A stretch of DNA of 64,000 nucleotides from Mesorhizobium sp. CU3 (GTDB taxonomy: Bacteria; Pseudomonadota; Alphaproteobacteria; Rhizobiales; Rhizobiaceae), in contig NZ_VFWX01000001.1 of assembly GCF_006442965.1 (NCBI RefSeq), positions 62,001 to 126,000 of the forward strand. Direction: 5' to 3'. A program made the translations under genes and the position numbers. Each line of letters begins with the position of its first letter. The first letter of the stretch is position 1. Below, piece after piece: positions 7,822-16,066 of this stretch. The notes beneath the pieces were generated by a model. That model did no database searches. It saw only the letters and a program-made list of their open reading frames with translations, and had not been told where the DNA came from.

Positions 7822-8702
7822 CGAACAAAGTCGCCTTGATCGGCGCCGGCGCCATGGGCGGGGCGATCGGCGAGCGCCTGCTTGCCACCGGCAATAGTCT
7901 TGCCGTGTTCGACCTCGACAAGGCCAAGATGGAGGCGCTGGTCGCCAAAGGGGCGGTCGCCATGGCGAGCGCGGCCGAGGCAGCGGGCGCGGCCGACAAC
8001 GTCATCCTCAGCCTGAATTCGGCAGCGATCGTGCGCCGCGCCGTGTTCGGCGACGGCGGCGTGGCCGCCGGCGCCAAGCCCGGCACGCTGATCATCGACA
8101 TGTCGTCCATCGATCCCGACGCGACGCGCCAGCTCGCGGCCAATGCCAGCGAGAAGGGTCTGCGCTGGGTGGACTCTCCGCTCTCCGGCGGCGCACCGAA
8201 AGCGCTGATCGGCGAGCTGACGCTGATGGCGGGCGGCGAGGCCGCGGACGTCGCCGACGCCCACAAGGTGCTGCGCGACGTCGCCTCCAACTACACCCAT
8301 ATGGGTCCGGCCGGCGCCGGCCAGACCACCAAGTTGATCAACCAGGTGCTGTGCGCGCTGAATTTCATGGCTGTCGCCGAGGCCACCAAGCTGGCGCTCG
8401 ATGCCGGCGTCGATGCGCTGAAGATACCGCAGGCGCTCAAAGGCGGCCGCGCCGACAGCGCCATCCTGCAGGAATATTTGCCGCGCTTCGTCACGCGCGA
8501 CTACCGGCGCACCGGCCGGATCGACAACATGGTGAAGGACCTCAACGCCGCGCAGGACCTGGCGCGGCGCACGCATACGGCGATGCCGCTGACGGCGCTT
8601 TGCGCCGAGGTGCACCGCTTGCTGACGGCCGCAGGACTGGGCGGCGAGGACCAGGCCGCATTGATGGAATTTTTCCGCCGCAAGGACGAGGACAACACAT
8701 GA
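7818..8702 (+). CDS. NAD-binding beta-hydroxyacid dehydrogenase (3-hydroxyisobutyrate/tartronate semialdehyde reductase family)
   Basis: Oxidoreductase of the 6-phosphogluconate dehydrogenase-like superfamily, 294 residues. The N terminus MTNKVALIGAGAMGGAI is the nucleotide-binding fold; SPLSGGAPKAL is the substrate-binding loop and GQTTKLINQ carries the catalytic lysine. The family includes 2-hydroxy-3-oxopropionate reductase and 3-hydroxyisobutyrate dehydrogenase; which applies here cannot be told. Its place in the operon, overlapping gluconokinase by ATGA at the start and the next gene by ATGA at the end, argues for a role in sugar-acid breakdown or side-product reduction. An in-frame extension upstream is out of family and was discarded. 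Confidence 0.85.
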   Translation: MTNKVALIGAGAMGGAIGERLLATGNSLAVFDLDKAKMEALVAKGAVAMASAAEAAGAADNVILSLNSAAIVRRAVFGDGGVAAGAKPGTLIIDMSSIDPDATRQLAANASEKGLRWVDSPLSGGAPKALIGELTLMAGGEAADVADAHKVLRDVASNYTHMGPAGAGQTTKLINQVLCALNFMAVAEATKLALDAGVDALKIPQALKGGRADSAILQEYLPRFVTRDYRRTGRIDNMVKDLNAAQDLARRTHTAMPLTALCAEVHRLLTAAGLGGEDQAALMEFFRRKDEDNT

Positions 8703-9034
8703 TCACGCGCTACGCATTGTTCGAGGGCAAGGTGAAGGACGGCCAGACGGAGGCGTTCCGCAAGGACGTGATCGAGACGATCCTGCCCAAGTGGAAGGCG
8801 TTCCCGGGCGCGCTCGACGTGCGCGTCTCCTTCGCCGAGAAGCGCGACGACGGCGCGCCGGAATTCCCGTTGATCCTGGCGATCAACTATCGCGACATGG
8901 CTGCGGTCGACGCGGCGCTCGCCAGCCCGGTTCGCGCCGAATCGCGGGCCGCGACCGAGGCTGTGCTGTCTAAATATTTCGAAGGCCGCATCCACCACCA
9001 CGTCACGATCGCCAACGAGTTTCCACTCGCCTGA
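8699..9034 (+). CDS. Small EthD/dimeric alpha-beta barrel-like protein
   Basis: A 111-residue protein beginning MITRYALFEGKVKDG and containing alternating strand and helix segments with KAFPGALDVRVSFAEK, a pattern like EthD or antibiotic-monooxygenase-type ferredoxin-like barrels. Such proteins bind or act on small organic molecules, but no catalytic residues can be named here. It overlaps the preceding dehydrogenase by 4 bases and ends the operon, 36 bases before the convergent FghA gene. A role in the sugar-acid pathway is only inferred from position. Confidence 0.75.
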   Translation: MITRYALFEGKVKDGQTEAFRKDVIETILPKWKAFPGALDVRVSFAEKRDDGAPEFPLILAINYRDMAAVDAALASPVRAESRAATEAVLSKYFEGRIHHHVTIANEFPLA

Positions 9035-9070
9035 GACCAGCCGTGGCAGGGAGCGCGGCAATTTCCGAAA

Positions 9071-9904
9071 TTAGGCCAGCCGCGCGGCGTGCCACTTCAG
9101 ATGATCGTCCATGAAGGTGGAGATGAAGTTGTAGGAATGGTCGTAGCCTTCTTGCATGCGCAGGGTCAGGTCGATGCCTGCCTTCTTGCACGCCTCTTCG
9201 AGCAGCCACGGACGAAGACCGTCCTGTAGGAAGCCGTCCACCGTGCCCTGGTCGGCGAGAAACTCCGGAAACCGCTTGCCGTCCTCAATCAGAAGCGTCG
9301 AGTCGTAGGCACGCCAGCTCTTCTCGTCCGGCCCGAGATACTTTTCGAAAGCCGGCCGCGACCAGCCGGCCGTGCTCGGCTGCACGATCGGCGCGAAGGC
9401 CGAACAGCTCCTGAACCGCTCGGGGTTCTTCAGCGCGATGGTCAGCGCGCCATGCCCGCCCATCGAATGGCCGAAGATCGACTGGCGCGACATGTCGACC
9501 GGGAAATTGGCGGCGACCAGCGCCGGCAGTTCCTCGGTGAGGTAGGAGTACATGCGATAGTTCTTCGCATAGGGCTGCTCGGTCGCGTCCAGATAGAAGC
9601 CGGCGCCGCAGCCGAACTGCCAATTGTCCTTCTCGTCGGGAATTTCGGGACCGCGCGGGCTGGTATCGGGGCAGACGATGACCAGCCCGAGCTCGGAAGC
9701 CAGGCGCCGGTATTCGCCCTTGTCCATGACATTGGCATGCGTGCAGGTGAGGCCCGACAGATACCACAGAACCGGAAGCGGCCCATGCTTGGCCTGCGGC
9801 GGCACGAAGACGGCAAAGGTCATGTCGCAGGCGCAAACCTCCGAGGCGTGTGAATACACGCCTTGGACGCCGCCATGGGATTTGGACGTGGAAACGACCT
9901 TCAT
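9071..9904 (-). CDS. fghA: S-formylglutathione hydrolase
   Basis: Hydrolyses S-formylglutathione to formate and glutathione in glutathione-dependent formaldehyde detoxification. The 277-residue alpha/beta hydrolase has nucleophile Ser147 in FGHSMGGHGAL, probable acid Asp223 and His256 in EGYDHSYNF, and the family stretch WYLSGLTCTHANVMDKGEY. Length matches the usual value near 278. The start follows AAGAAGG. The frame runs on upstream without homology. No glutathione-formaldehyde dehydrogenase gene is in the window, but the sarcosine-oxidase-type complex 1 kb away makes formaldehyde, which gives a reason for its position. Confidence 0.95.
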   Translation of the reverse strand: MKVVSTSKSHGGVQGVYSHASEVCACDMTFAVFVPPQAKHGPLPVLWYLSGLTCTHANVMDKGEYRRLASELGLVIVCPDTSPRGPEIPDEKDNWQFGCGAGFYLDATEQPYAKNYRMYSYLTEELPALVAANFPVDMSRQSIFGHSMGGHGALTIALKNPERFRSCSAFAPIVQPSTAGWSRPAFEKYLGPDEKSWRAYDSTLLIEDGKRFPEFLADQGTVDGFLQDGLRPWLLEEACKKAGIDLTLRMQEGYDHSYNFISTFMDDHLKWHAARLA

Positions 9905-10080
9905 CGGGTTCTGCCTTCTTGTTACCTCTCGTCCGGCATAGCTGCCGGCTAGGCCGCTCGCAACCTTGCGCCCTCGCAAAACCGCGCCATAGATTGCCAC
10001 TTGCCCCCGACCTGTTACACCCGGCCGACCCACACCCGACTGCATCGACCGGTTTCCAAGCGAATGAAGGAGTTTCCGCA

Positions 10081-10866
10081 ATGAAGGATTTCGACGGCAA
10101 GGTCGCCCTGGTGACCGGGACGACCGGCATCGGCCTGGCAACCGCCAGACGCCTCGCGGCGGGCGGGGCCGCGATCATCGCCTGCGGCATCGACCGCGCG
10201 GCCAACGCCGAGATGAAAACGCAATTGGACGGCGTCGGGGCGGCCGCGCTCGTCGTCGAGACCGACGTCTCCGTTTCCGATCAGGTGCGCGACGCCGTCG
10301 CCGCCGGCGTGGCGCAATTCGGCGGGCTGGACGTCATCGTCAATTCAGCCGCTGTGCACCCTTATGGAACCGCGACGACGACCGACTGGGAGACCTGGAA
10401 CCGGGCTATGACGGTCAACGTCGGCTCGATCTACCTTACGGCGCATTTCGGCATCCCGGAAATGATCAAGCGCGGCGGCGGCGCCATCGTCAACGTCGCC
10501 TCGGTGCAGGGCTTCGCCTGCCAGCAGAACGTTGCCGCCTATGCCACGACCAAGGGCGCGATCCACACGCTGACCAGGTCGCTGGCGCTCGACTACGCGG
10601 CGGCCGGCATCCGGGTCAATTCGGTCAGCCCCGGCTCGATCCGCACACCGATCCTGGAGCGGGCCGCGCGCGTCGACCAAGGCAGCGATACCGATGTCGA
10701 GGAAGCCTTCAAGCGCTTCGGCGCGGCGCATCCGCTCGGCCGTATCGGCGAGCCGGAGGAAGTGGCCGAGCTCATCGCCTTCCTGTGCTCGTCGAAAGCC
10801 GGCTTCTGCACCGGCGCGGATTACAAGATCGATGGCGGGCTGACGGCTGGCCTCGGTGTGAGGTAG
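10081..10866 (+). CDS. SDR-family oxidoreductase
   Basis: Classical short-chain dehydrogenase, 261 residues: TGTTGIGLATA cofactor motif, NSAAVHP, catalytic serine in NVASVQG, YATTKG (YxxxK) and a C-terminal CTGADYKIDGGLTAGLG. NAD(H) or NADP(H) preference and substrate are not readable. Start at 10081 is supported by GAAGGAG. It is transcribed away from fghA across a 176-base gap and ends 22 bases from the convergent sarcosine oxidase gamma gene. It may serve sugar or polyol oxidation like its neighbours, but that is a guess. Confidence 0.85.
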   Translation: MKDFDGKVALVTGTTGIGLATARRLAAGGAAIIACGIDRAANAEMKTQLDGVGAAALVVETDVSVSDQVRDAVAAGVAQFGGLDVIVNSAAVHPYGTATTTDWETWNRAMTVNVGSIYLTAHFGIPEMIKRGGGAIVNVASVQGFACQQNVAAYATTKGAIHTLTRSLALDYAAAGIRVNSVSPGSIRTPILERAARVDQGSDTDVEEAFKRFGAAHPLGRIGEPEEVAELIAFLCSSKAGFCTGADYKIDGGLTAGLGVR

Positions 10867-10888
10867 AGGTGGGGCTCGACGTCGCCGT

Positions 10889-11542
10889 CTACGCCGCAAG
10901 CCTGACGAGCCGGAAGCCCGCATCGAGCCCCTCGGCGGTTTCGGTCAGCACATCCAGCGCGAAGGCCGCCGAGGCAATGTCGAAGAAGATGTCATAGGAA
11001 ACCGCACCGAACCGGTCGAGGCGCGCGACCACCACGTCGAGATGCAGCGCGCGGGTCTGCGCGACCTGGCCTGCCTTCAGGCTTTCCGGCCTGAGATCGG
11101 CCATCGAGATGCGACGCATCAAGGCCGGAGCGGCGGAGCCGGAAACGACGAACCAGGCCCAGCCCTCGTCGCGATAGGCGTCGTATCCCTTGGATGGCAG
11201 CGCACTCTCGCGCCATGCCCGGCGCAGTTCGCGCAGCCTTTCGCCGCTAGCGCCGGGAGGCGCCATCAACAGCATCTCTTGCTGTCCCAGCCGCAGCACG
11301 CCGGTGCCGCATGGCAAGGCGACGGCGGTGTTCACTGCCTCAGGGGCGGCAAGACCTTCAGCGGCAAGCCAATCCATCGTGCCCGGCCCGCGCAGACCGA
11401 GACGCTCCGTGTCGGTGCAATCCAGCACAAGATTGTCGCTCGCGCCCGGCGAACCGGCCTGCAATGGCAGGCGATGCGCAATGGCGTTGCGGCGCAGTGC
11501 CGGATCGGCGCCGGCGAGGTCGACTGATCCATTTGCGACCAT
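10889..11542 (-). CDS. soxG: Sarcosine oxidase gamma subunit
   Basis: Small subunit of the heterotetrameric sarcosine-oxidase complex, 217 residues, distantly related to the aminomethyltransferase fold. Recognisable parts are CTDTERLGLRGPG, TAVALPCGTGVLRLGQQEMLL, and the C-terminal VARLDRFGAVSYDIFFDIASA. Start at 11542 lies one base after the alpha-subunit stop, so the two are translated together. It is the last gene of the B-D-A-G operon. The subunit is needed for assembly in known complexes but has no catalytic residues. Confidence 0.9.
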   Translation of the reverse strand: MVANGSVDLAGADPALRRNAIAHRLPLQAGSPGASDNLVLDCTDTERLGLRGPGTMDWLAAEGLAAPEAVNTAVALPCGTGVLRLGQQEMLLMAPPGASGERLRELRRAWRESALPSKGYDAYRDEGWAWFVVSGSAAPALMRRISMADLRPESLKAGQVAQTRALHLDVVVARLDRFGAVSYDIFFDIASAAFALDVLTETAEGLDAGFRLVRLAA

Positions 11543-11543
11543 A

Positions 11544-14435
11544 CTACATCTCCTGCCGGTGGTTTTCGGGATCGTAGAACGGCGTCGCCACGGCCTTGGC
11601 CACGATCTCCCTGCCGCACAGGCCGCGGATGCGCAGGCTGGAGCCCGGCGCGGCATCCCGCGGATCGGCATAGGCAAGCCCGATCCACTTGCCCAAGGTC
11701 GGCGAGAAGAAGGTCGAAGTGACGAAGCCGACGGGCCGGCCGTCGCGCAGCACAAGGCAGGATTCGGCGAGCCTTATCCCGTGCCCCTCGGGCAGTTCGA
11801 AGCCGCAAAGCCTGCGCTTCAGGCCCAGCCTGCCGCGCGCTTCGATGGCCGTCTTGCCGACGTAGCGCTGCTTGGTCTTGGACAACGCCCAGCCCATGGC
11901 AAGCTCGTCCGGCGTCGACAGCGCGTCGGTGTCCTGGCCGATGATGATGTGGCCCTTTTCCAGGCGCAGGATGCGCGAGGCCTCCAGCCCGTAAGGTTTC
12001 AGGCCGTGCGGCGCGCCGACCTCGAGCAGCTTGCGCCACAGCGATCCGCCGAAGGATTGCGGCACATGCAATTCGTAGCTCAGTTCGCCGGTGAAGCCGA
12101 TGCGCATGATGCGCACAGGGCAGCCGCCGATCACGCCGCTGCGTCCATTGAGATAGGGAAAGCCTTCGGAAGACAGGTCGATGTCGCTGCCCAGCGCCTC
12201 CAGCACTTTTCGCGCCGAAGGGCCGGTGACGTTGACCGCGGCGAAGGCGGCGGTGACGTTCTGGATGTCGACCTGCATGCGCCATTGCGCGTTCAAAAAC
12301 AGCATCTCGCTGAAGACGCGGGCTACGGCGCCGGTCGTGGCCGTCACATAGAACTCGGTCTCCGACAGGCGATAGGCGACGCCGTCGTCGATGACCGAGC
12401 CCATGTCGTTCAGCATCAGGCAATAGCGGACGCGGCCGACCGGCTGCTTGAGATGCGCCATGGTGTAGATCCGGTCGACGAAGGCCGCTGCATCCGTTCC
12501 GCGGATCGCCAGCTTGCCGAGCGTCGAGACATCGAGCATGCCGACCTGGTTGCGCACCAGGGCGACCTCGTCGGCGATCTTGCTGCGGACATCGCCCTGC
12601 CCTGCGTAATGCAGCGGACGCCACCATGCGCCGGCCGGCGTCAGCTTTGCGCCGGCGGCGACATGTTCGGCATGCATGGGCGTCTGGCGATAAGGCACAT
12701 GGTTCGGGCCGGCGAGCAGGCCGAGCTTTTCCGGCCCGAAGGGCGGGCGCGATGTGGTGATGCCCACCTCGCCCACCGTGCGGCCTGTTTCGGCGGCGAC
12801 GATCCTGGCGGTGGTCAACGCGGAATGCCGGCCCTGCGACGGCCCCATGCCGACGGTGGAATAGCGCTTGACCAGCTCAAGCTCGCGATAGCCGTCGGCG
12901 ACGGCATTCCGGATATCCTTGACCTGCAGGTCCTCGTCGAAATCGACGAAGTCGCGGCCCTTCGGATGGGCCAAGAGCTGGTGGAAATGGTTCATGCCCG
13001 GCGCAATCGGGTCCGGGATCGGCTCCGGCTGAGCGATGTCGCAACCAATGAGTTTTGCTGCCTTGGCGCCTGCGGCCTCGCCGCTGCGCAGCACCGCGTG
13101 CAGATCGAAAAATCCCGCCGCCGAACCGGCGATGTGAAGCCCGTCCGGCAGGTTGTGCAGGACGAACTGCTTGCGCGCCTCGTCGTAGTTGAGCTTGGCG
13201 CCGGCATGCAGCGGCAACTGATAGGCCGGCGTATAACCGGCGGCGATCACCAGGTGATCGCAATCGAGCTGCTCAGCGCTGCCGGGGGTCGTGAACCGAA
13301 CGGCGCGGACATGGCGGTTGCCGGCGGCGCCGACGGCTTCTGTCACCGTCGCGCTGTGGACGATGCGCAGCTTGCGTTCGATCAGGCGCTGCGCCAGGTC
13401 TGGAAAGGCCGGACTGGCGGCGGGATCGAGGACAGCGGCAATCGTCACGCCGGCCTCGGCCAGGTCGAGCGCCGCAAGATAGCCGTCGCGGTTGCCGGCG
13501 AAGACGACGGCGCGCCGGCCGGGGCGGACCGCATAGTGGCGCATCAGGCGCTGCGCCGCCGACGACAGCAGGATGCCCGGCAGGTCGTTGTTGCGGAAGA
13601 CCAGCGGCTGTTCCTGCGATCCGGCCGCGACGACCACCTGCTTTGCCCGAACGCGGTAAAGCCGGTCGCCCTGAAGTACGGGAAGAAAGTTGTCGGCAAA
13701 CCAGCCATTGCAGGTCGCCTGCGTCATGACCTGTATGTTGGGCAGGGCTTCGACCTTGGCGCGCAACGCGTTCAGCGTCGCCTGCGCCTCGGCATTGTCA
13801 ACGCCGAAACGCGCATAGGTCAGCGCGCCGCCGAGTTCCGGGTTGAGGTCGACCAGCAGCACCGACGCGCCCGCCTCCGCCGCCGTCACCGCTGCCGACA
13901 GGCCGGCCGGACCGGCGCCGACGACGAGCACGTCGGTATGGAGGTTTTCCCTGACATAGTGGCCGGGAGCCGCCGCCGGATCGACCTTGCCGAGACCCGC
14001 CGACCTGCGGATGATCGGTTCCCAGAATTTTAGCCAGCTTTTCGCGCCCGGACGAAAGAAGCTGCGATAGTAGAACCCCACCGGCATGAAGCGGCCGAGC
14101 CTGTCCAGCACCGCGCCACGGTCACGCTCGGCGGTGCCGCTGACATTCTGTGCCGTGACCTGCATGCCGTCGATGGCGGCGCGCAGATCGGCCCGCACAT
14201 TCGGCTCGTCCGGCAATTGCACCAGCGTGTTGGCGTCCTGCCCGGCCATGGTCAGGACGCCGCGCGGGCGGTGGTATTTGAAGGAACGCGACAGGATCCA
14301 GCGGCCGGCGCCGGCAAGCGCCGAGGCGATGGTATCGCCGGCAAGGCCTTCGACCGGCTGGCCGTCGAACCGGAAACGGATTCTTCGCGCACGGTCGAGG
14401 CGTGACCCCCAGGGAAGCGGCAGTCGTTCGGTCAT
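11544..14435 (-). CDS. soxA: Sarcosine oxidase alpha subunit
   Basis: Large flavin- and folate-binding subunit, 963 residues. The N-terminal part binds a dinucleotide (VVGAGPAGLSAAV at residues 171-183, preceded by the ferredoxin-like segment RFDGQPVEGLAGDTIASAL); the C-terminal third is a GcvT-like tetrahydrofolate domain. The complex demethylates sarcosine or a related N-methyl amino acid, passing the methyl group to folate or releasing formaldehyde, and yields hydrogen peroxide. Length is typical. The start lies one base after the delta-subunit stop. Related complexes act on other N-methyl compounds, such as N-methylglutamate, and the odd delta subunit here leaves the true substrate open. 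Confidence 0.93.
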   Translation of the reverse strand: MTERLPLPWGSRLDRARRIRFRFDGQPVEGLAGDTIASALAGAGRWILSRSFKYHRPRGVLTMAGQDANTLVQLPDEPNVRADLRAAIDGMQVTAQNVSGTAERDRGAVLDRLGRFMPVGFYYRSFFRPGAKSWLKFWEPIIRRSAGLGKVDPAAAPGHYVRENLHTDVLVVGAGPAGLSAAVTAAEAGASVLLVDLNPELGGALTYARFGVDNAEAQATLNALRAKVEALPNIQVMTQATCNGWFADNFLPVLQGDRLYRVRAKQVVVAAGSQEQPLVFRNNDLPGILLSSAAQRLMRHYAVRPGRRAVVFAGNRDGYLAALDLAEAGVTIAAVLDPAASPAFPDLAQRLIERKLRIVHSATVTEAVGAAGNRHVRAVRFTTPGSAEQLDCDHLVIAAGYTPAYQLPLHAGAKLNYDEARKQFVLHNLPDGLHIAGSAAGFFDLHAVLRSGEAAGAKAAKLIGCDIAQPEPIPDPIAPGMNHFHQLLAHPKGRDFVDFDEDLQVKDIRNAVADGYRELELVKRYSTVGMGPSQGRHSALTTARIVAAETGRTVGEVGITTSRPPFGPEKLGLLAGPNHVPYRQTPMHAEHVAAGAKLTPAGAWWRPLHYAGQGDVRSKIADEVALVRNQVGMLDVSTLGKLAIRGTDAAAFVDRIYTMAHLKQPVGRVRYCLMLNDMGSVIDDGVAYRLSETEFYVTATTGAVARVFSEMLFLNAQWRMQVDIQNVTAAFAAVNVTGPSARKVLEALGSDIDLSSEGFPYLNGRSGVIGGCPVRIMRIGFTGELSYELHVPQSFGGSLWRKLLEVGAPHGLKPYGLEASRILRLEKGHIIIGQDTDALSTPDELAMGWALSKTKQRYVGKTAIEARGRLGLKRRLCGFELPEGHGIRLAESCLVLRDGRPVGFVTSTFFSPTLGKWIGLAYADPRDAAPGSSLRIRGLCGREIVAKAVATPFYDPENHRQEM

Positions 14436-14436
14436 G

Positions 14437-14688
14437 TCAGGCGGGCTTCTGGTTGGGAAGATAGGTGGCGACGATCCGGTCGGTGACAGTGTGACGCTCG
14501 GCGATCAGGATGGTGTTAGAAGGCATGTGCCGCCACCATTCGTGCATGATGCCGAGCGGGTTCTCCGCATAGAACAGCGCCTCGATCAGTTGCCCGGGCT
14601 CCTCGGCGCTGGCGGCGCGCACCGGGCCGAGATACTGGAACTCGGCGATGTTGCGGGGCCCGTTCACCGGGCAGGTCAGTATCTTCAT
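14437..14688 (-). CDS. soxD: Sarcosine oxidase delta subunit, zinc ligands partly lost
   Basis: Small structural subunit, 83 residues: MKILTCPVNGPRNIAEF then PLGIMHEWWRHMPSNTILIAERHTVTDRIVATY. Known SoxD proteins bind zinc through Cys6, Cys9, a His and a fourth Cys in a CPxCGPR...HxxGC pattern. Here Cys6 and the histidine (His54) remain, but position 9 is Asn and the second cysteine motif is replaced by MPSN, so zinc is probably not bound in the usual way. The gene sits exactly between beta and alpha genes with gaps of 7 and 1 bases, which supports function within the complex. It may mark a sister complex with another substrate. Confidence 0.85.
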   Translation of the reverse strand: MKILTCPVNGPRNIAEFQYLGPVRAASAEEPGQLIEALFYAENPLGIMHEWWRHMPSNTILIAERHTVTDRIVATYLPNQKPA

Positions 14689-14695
14689 GGACCCC

Positions 14696-15937
14696 TCAAT
14701 GGCTGGCAGCTGTCGCGCCCATCTCGTTCAGCAGCGCGAAGCTGTCGAAACGGCGCAGGTCAAAGGGTTTCAGGATGTCCGGCACCTTGCCGGTGGCGAT
14801 GGTTTCGGCCATGCGCTTGCCGGCCACCGGCGTCGCCTTGAAGCCCCAGGTTCCCCAGCCGCAATCGAGCCAGTAATTCGCCAGGGGCGACGCGCCCATG
14901 ATCGGGCTGTAATCCGGCGTCATGTCGGTGATGCCGGCCCATTGCCGCAGAAGCTTGACCTTGTGCAGGAAGGGAAAGAGGTGCAGCGCGCCCTCGGCCA
15001 GATGTTCCTTCTGGTCGAGCGTGGAGCGGGTCGACGCCAGTTGATAGGGATCGGAGCCGCCGCCGATGACGACCTCGCCGCGCGAGGACTGCACCAGATA
15101 GGTGTGCAGATTGGCCGACGAGACCAGCGTGTGCAGGAAGGGTTTGAGCGGCTGCGTCACCATCGCCTGCAACGGAAAGCAACGGATCGGCAGGCGGATG
15201 CCGGCCAGCGCTGCCACCTGACCGTTGAGGCCGCCGACGGCCTGCAGCACTTGGCCGGCGGCAATGGTGCCGCGGTTGGTCCTGACATGGGTGACGCGGT
15301 CACCGCTGACGTCGAAACCGGCGACTTCGGTGCGCTGATGGATCTCGACGCCGCGCCGGCTGGCATGCCTGGCGTAGCCCCAGGCCACCGCGTCGTGCCG
15401 GGCGGTGCCGCCATCGGCATGCCAAAGCCCGCCCAGCACCTCGTGCATGCCGCCGATGTCGAGGTTGAGATGCGGGACCAGTTCCTTGACCGTCCTGGCA
15501 TCGACCACTTCGATGCGCGTGCCGACATGCTTGCCCATCTCGGCGCGCAGATGGAAACTGCGCATCGTTGCGTCCGAATGCGCCAGCGTCAGCTGCCCGC
15601 GCTGCGAGTACATGATGTTGAAACCGAGGTCCTGCGACATGGTCTCGAACAGGCGCACGCCCTCGGCGTAGAAGCGGACCGATTCCTCGGTCATGTAGTT
15701 CGAGCGGACGGTGGTCGTGTTGCGCGCCGTGTTGCCGCCGGCGAGATAGCCCTTTTCCAGTACCGCGACATTGCGGATGCCATGCACGTTCGACAGGTAA
15801 TAGGCGGCCGCCAGACCATGCCCGCCGCCGCCGACGATCACGACGTCATAGGATCGCTTCAGCGCCGGCGTCGAAGGAATATCGCCGAAGGACGCGTGCT
15901 TTGAGCGCAGGCCGTATCTGAGCAAGGTGAAGGGCAT
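14696..15937 (-). CDS. soxB: Sarcosine oxidase beta subunit
   Basis: Catalytic flavoprotein of the DAO/glycine-oxidase fold, 413 residues. FAD-binding VVIVGGGGHGLAAAYYLS near residues 30-47 is followed by VLEKGYLAGGNTARNTTTVRS, the region that positions the flavins. It oxidises the N-methyl amino acid at the FAD. Start chosen at ATG 15937 (MPFTLLRYGLRSKHASFG), which matches the family N terminus; 22 further in-frame upstream residues do not. It is the first gene of the operon and faces a divergent LysR-type gene 129 bases away. Confidence 0.93.
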   Translation of the reverse strand: MPFTLLRYGLRSKHASFGDIPSTPALKRSYDVVIVGGGGHGLAAAYYLSNVHGIRNVAVLEKGYLAGGNTARNTTTVRSNYMTEESVRFYAEGVRLFETMSQDLGFNIMYSQRGQLTLAHSDATMRSFHLRAEMGKHVGTRIEVVDARTVKELVPHLNLDIGGMHEVLGGLWHADGGTARHDAVAWGYARHASRRGVEIHQRTEVAGFDVSGDRVTHVRTNRGTIAAGQVLQAVGGLNGQVAALAGIRLPIRCFPLQAMVTQPLKPFLHTLVSSANLHTYLVQSSRGEVVIGGGSDPYQLASTRSTLDQKEHLAEGALHLFPFLHKVKLLRQWAGITDMTPDYSPIMGASPLANYWLDCGWGTWGFKATPVAGKRMAETIATGKVPDILKPFDLRRFDSFALLNEMGATAASH

Positions 15938-16066
15938 ATCTGGCGCGTTCCGTTCGGAAGCTGGACGACGCCTTAAGGAAGCCGTGAGACGCAAAATCCG
16001 CAAGAAATCGATCTTTACCCGCTGACCTCGTTTTCATAATGTCTGAAAAAGAAAAACAGGGTCTTG

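Noticed and set aside
11190..14033. Very long open frame (947 codons) on the plus strand
   Set aside because: It is antisense to soxA, which has clear homology over its full length; the composition is Arg/Ala/Gly/His-rich as expected for a GC-rich mirror frame.
15938..16066. A single named LysR site between soxB and the GcvA-like gene
   Set aside because: Several loose T-N11-A matches occur; none is a clear dyad.
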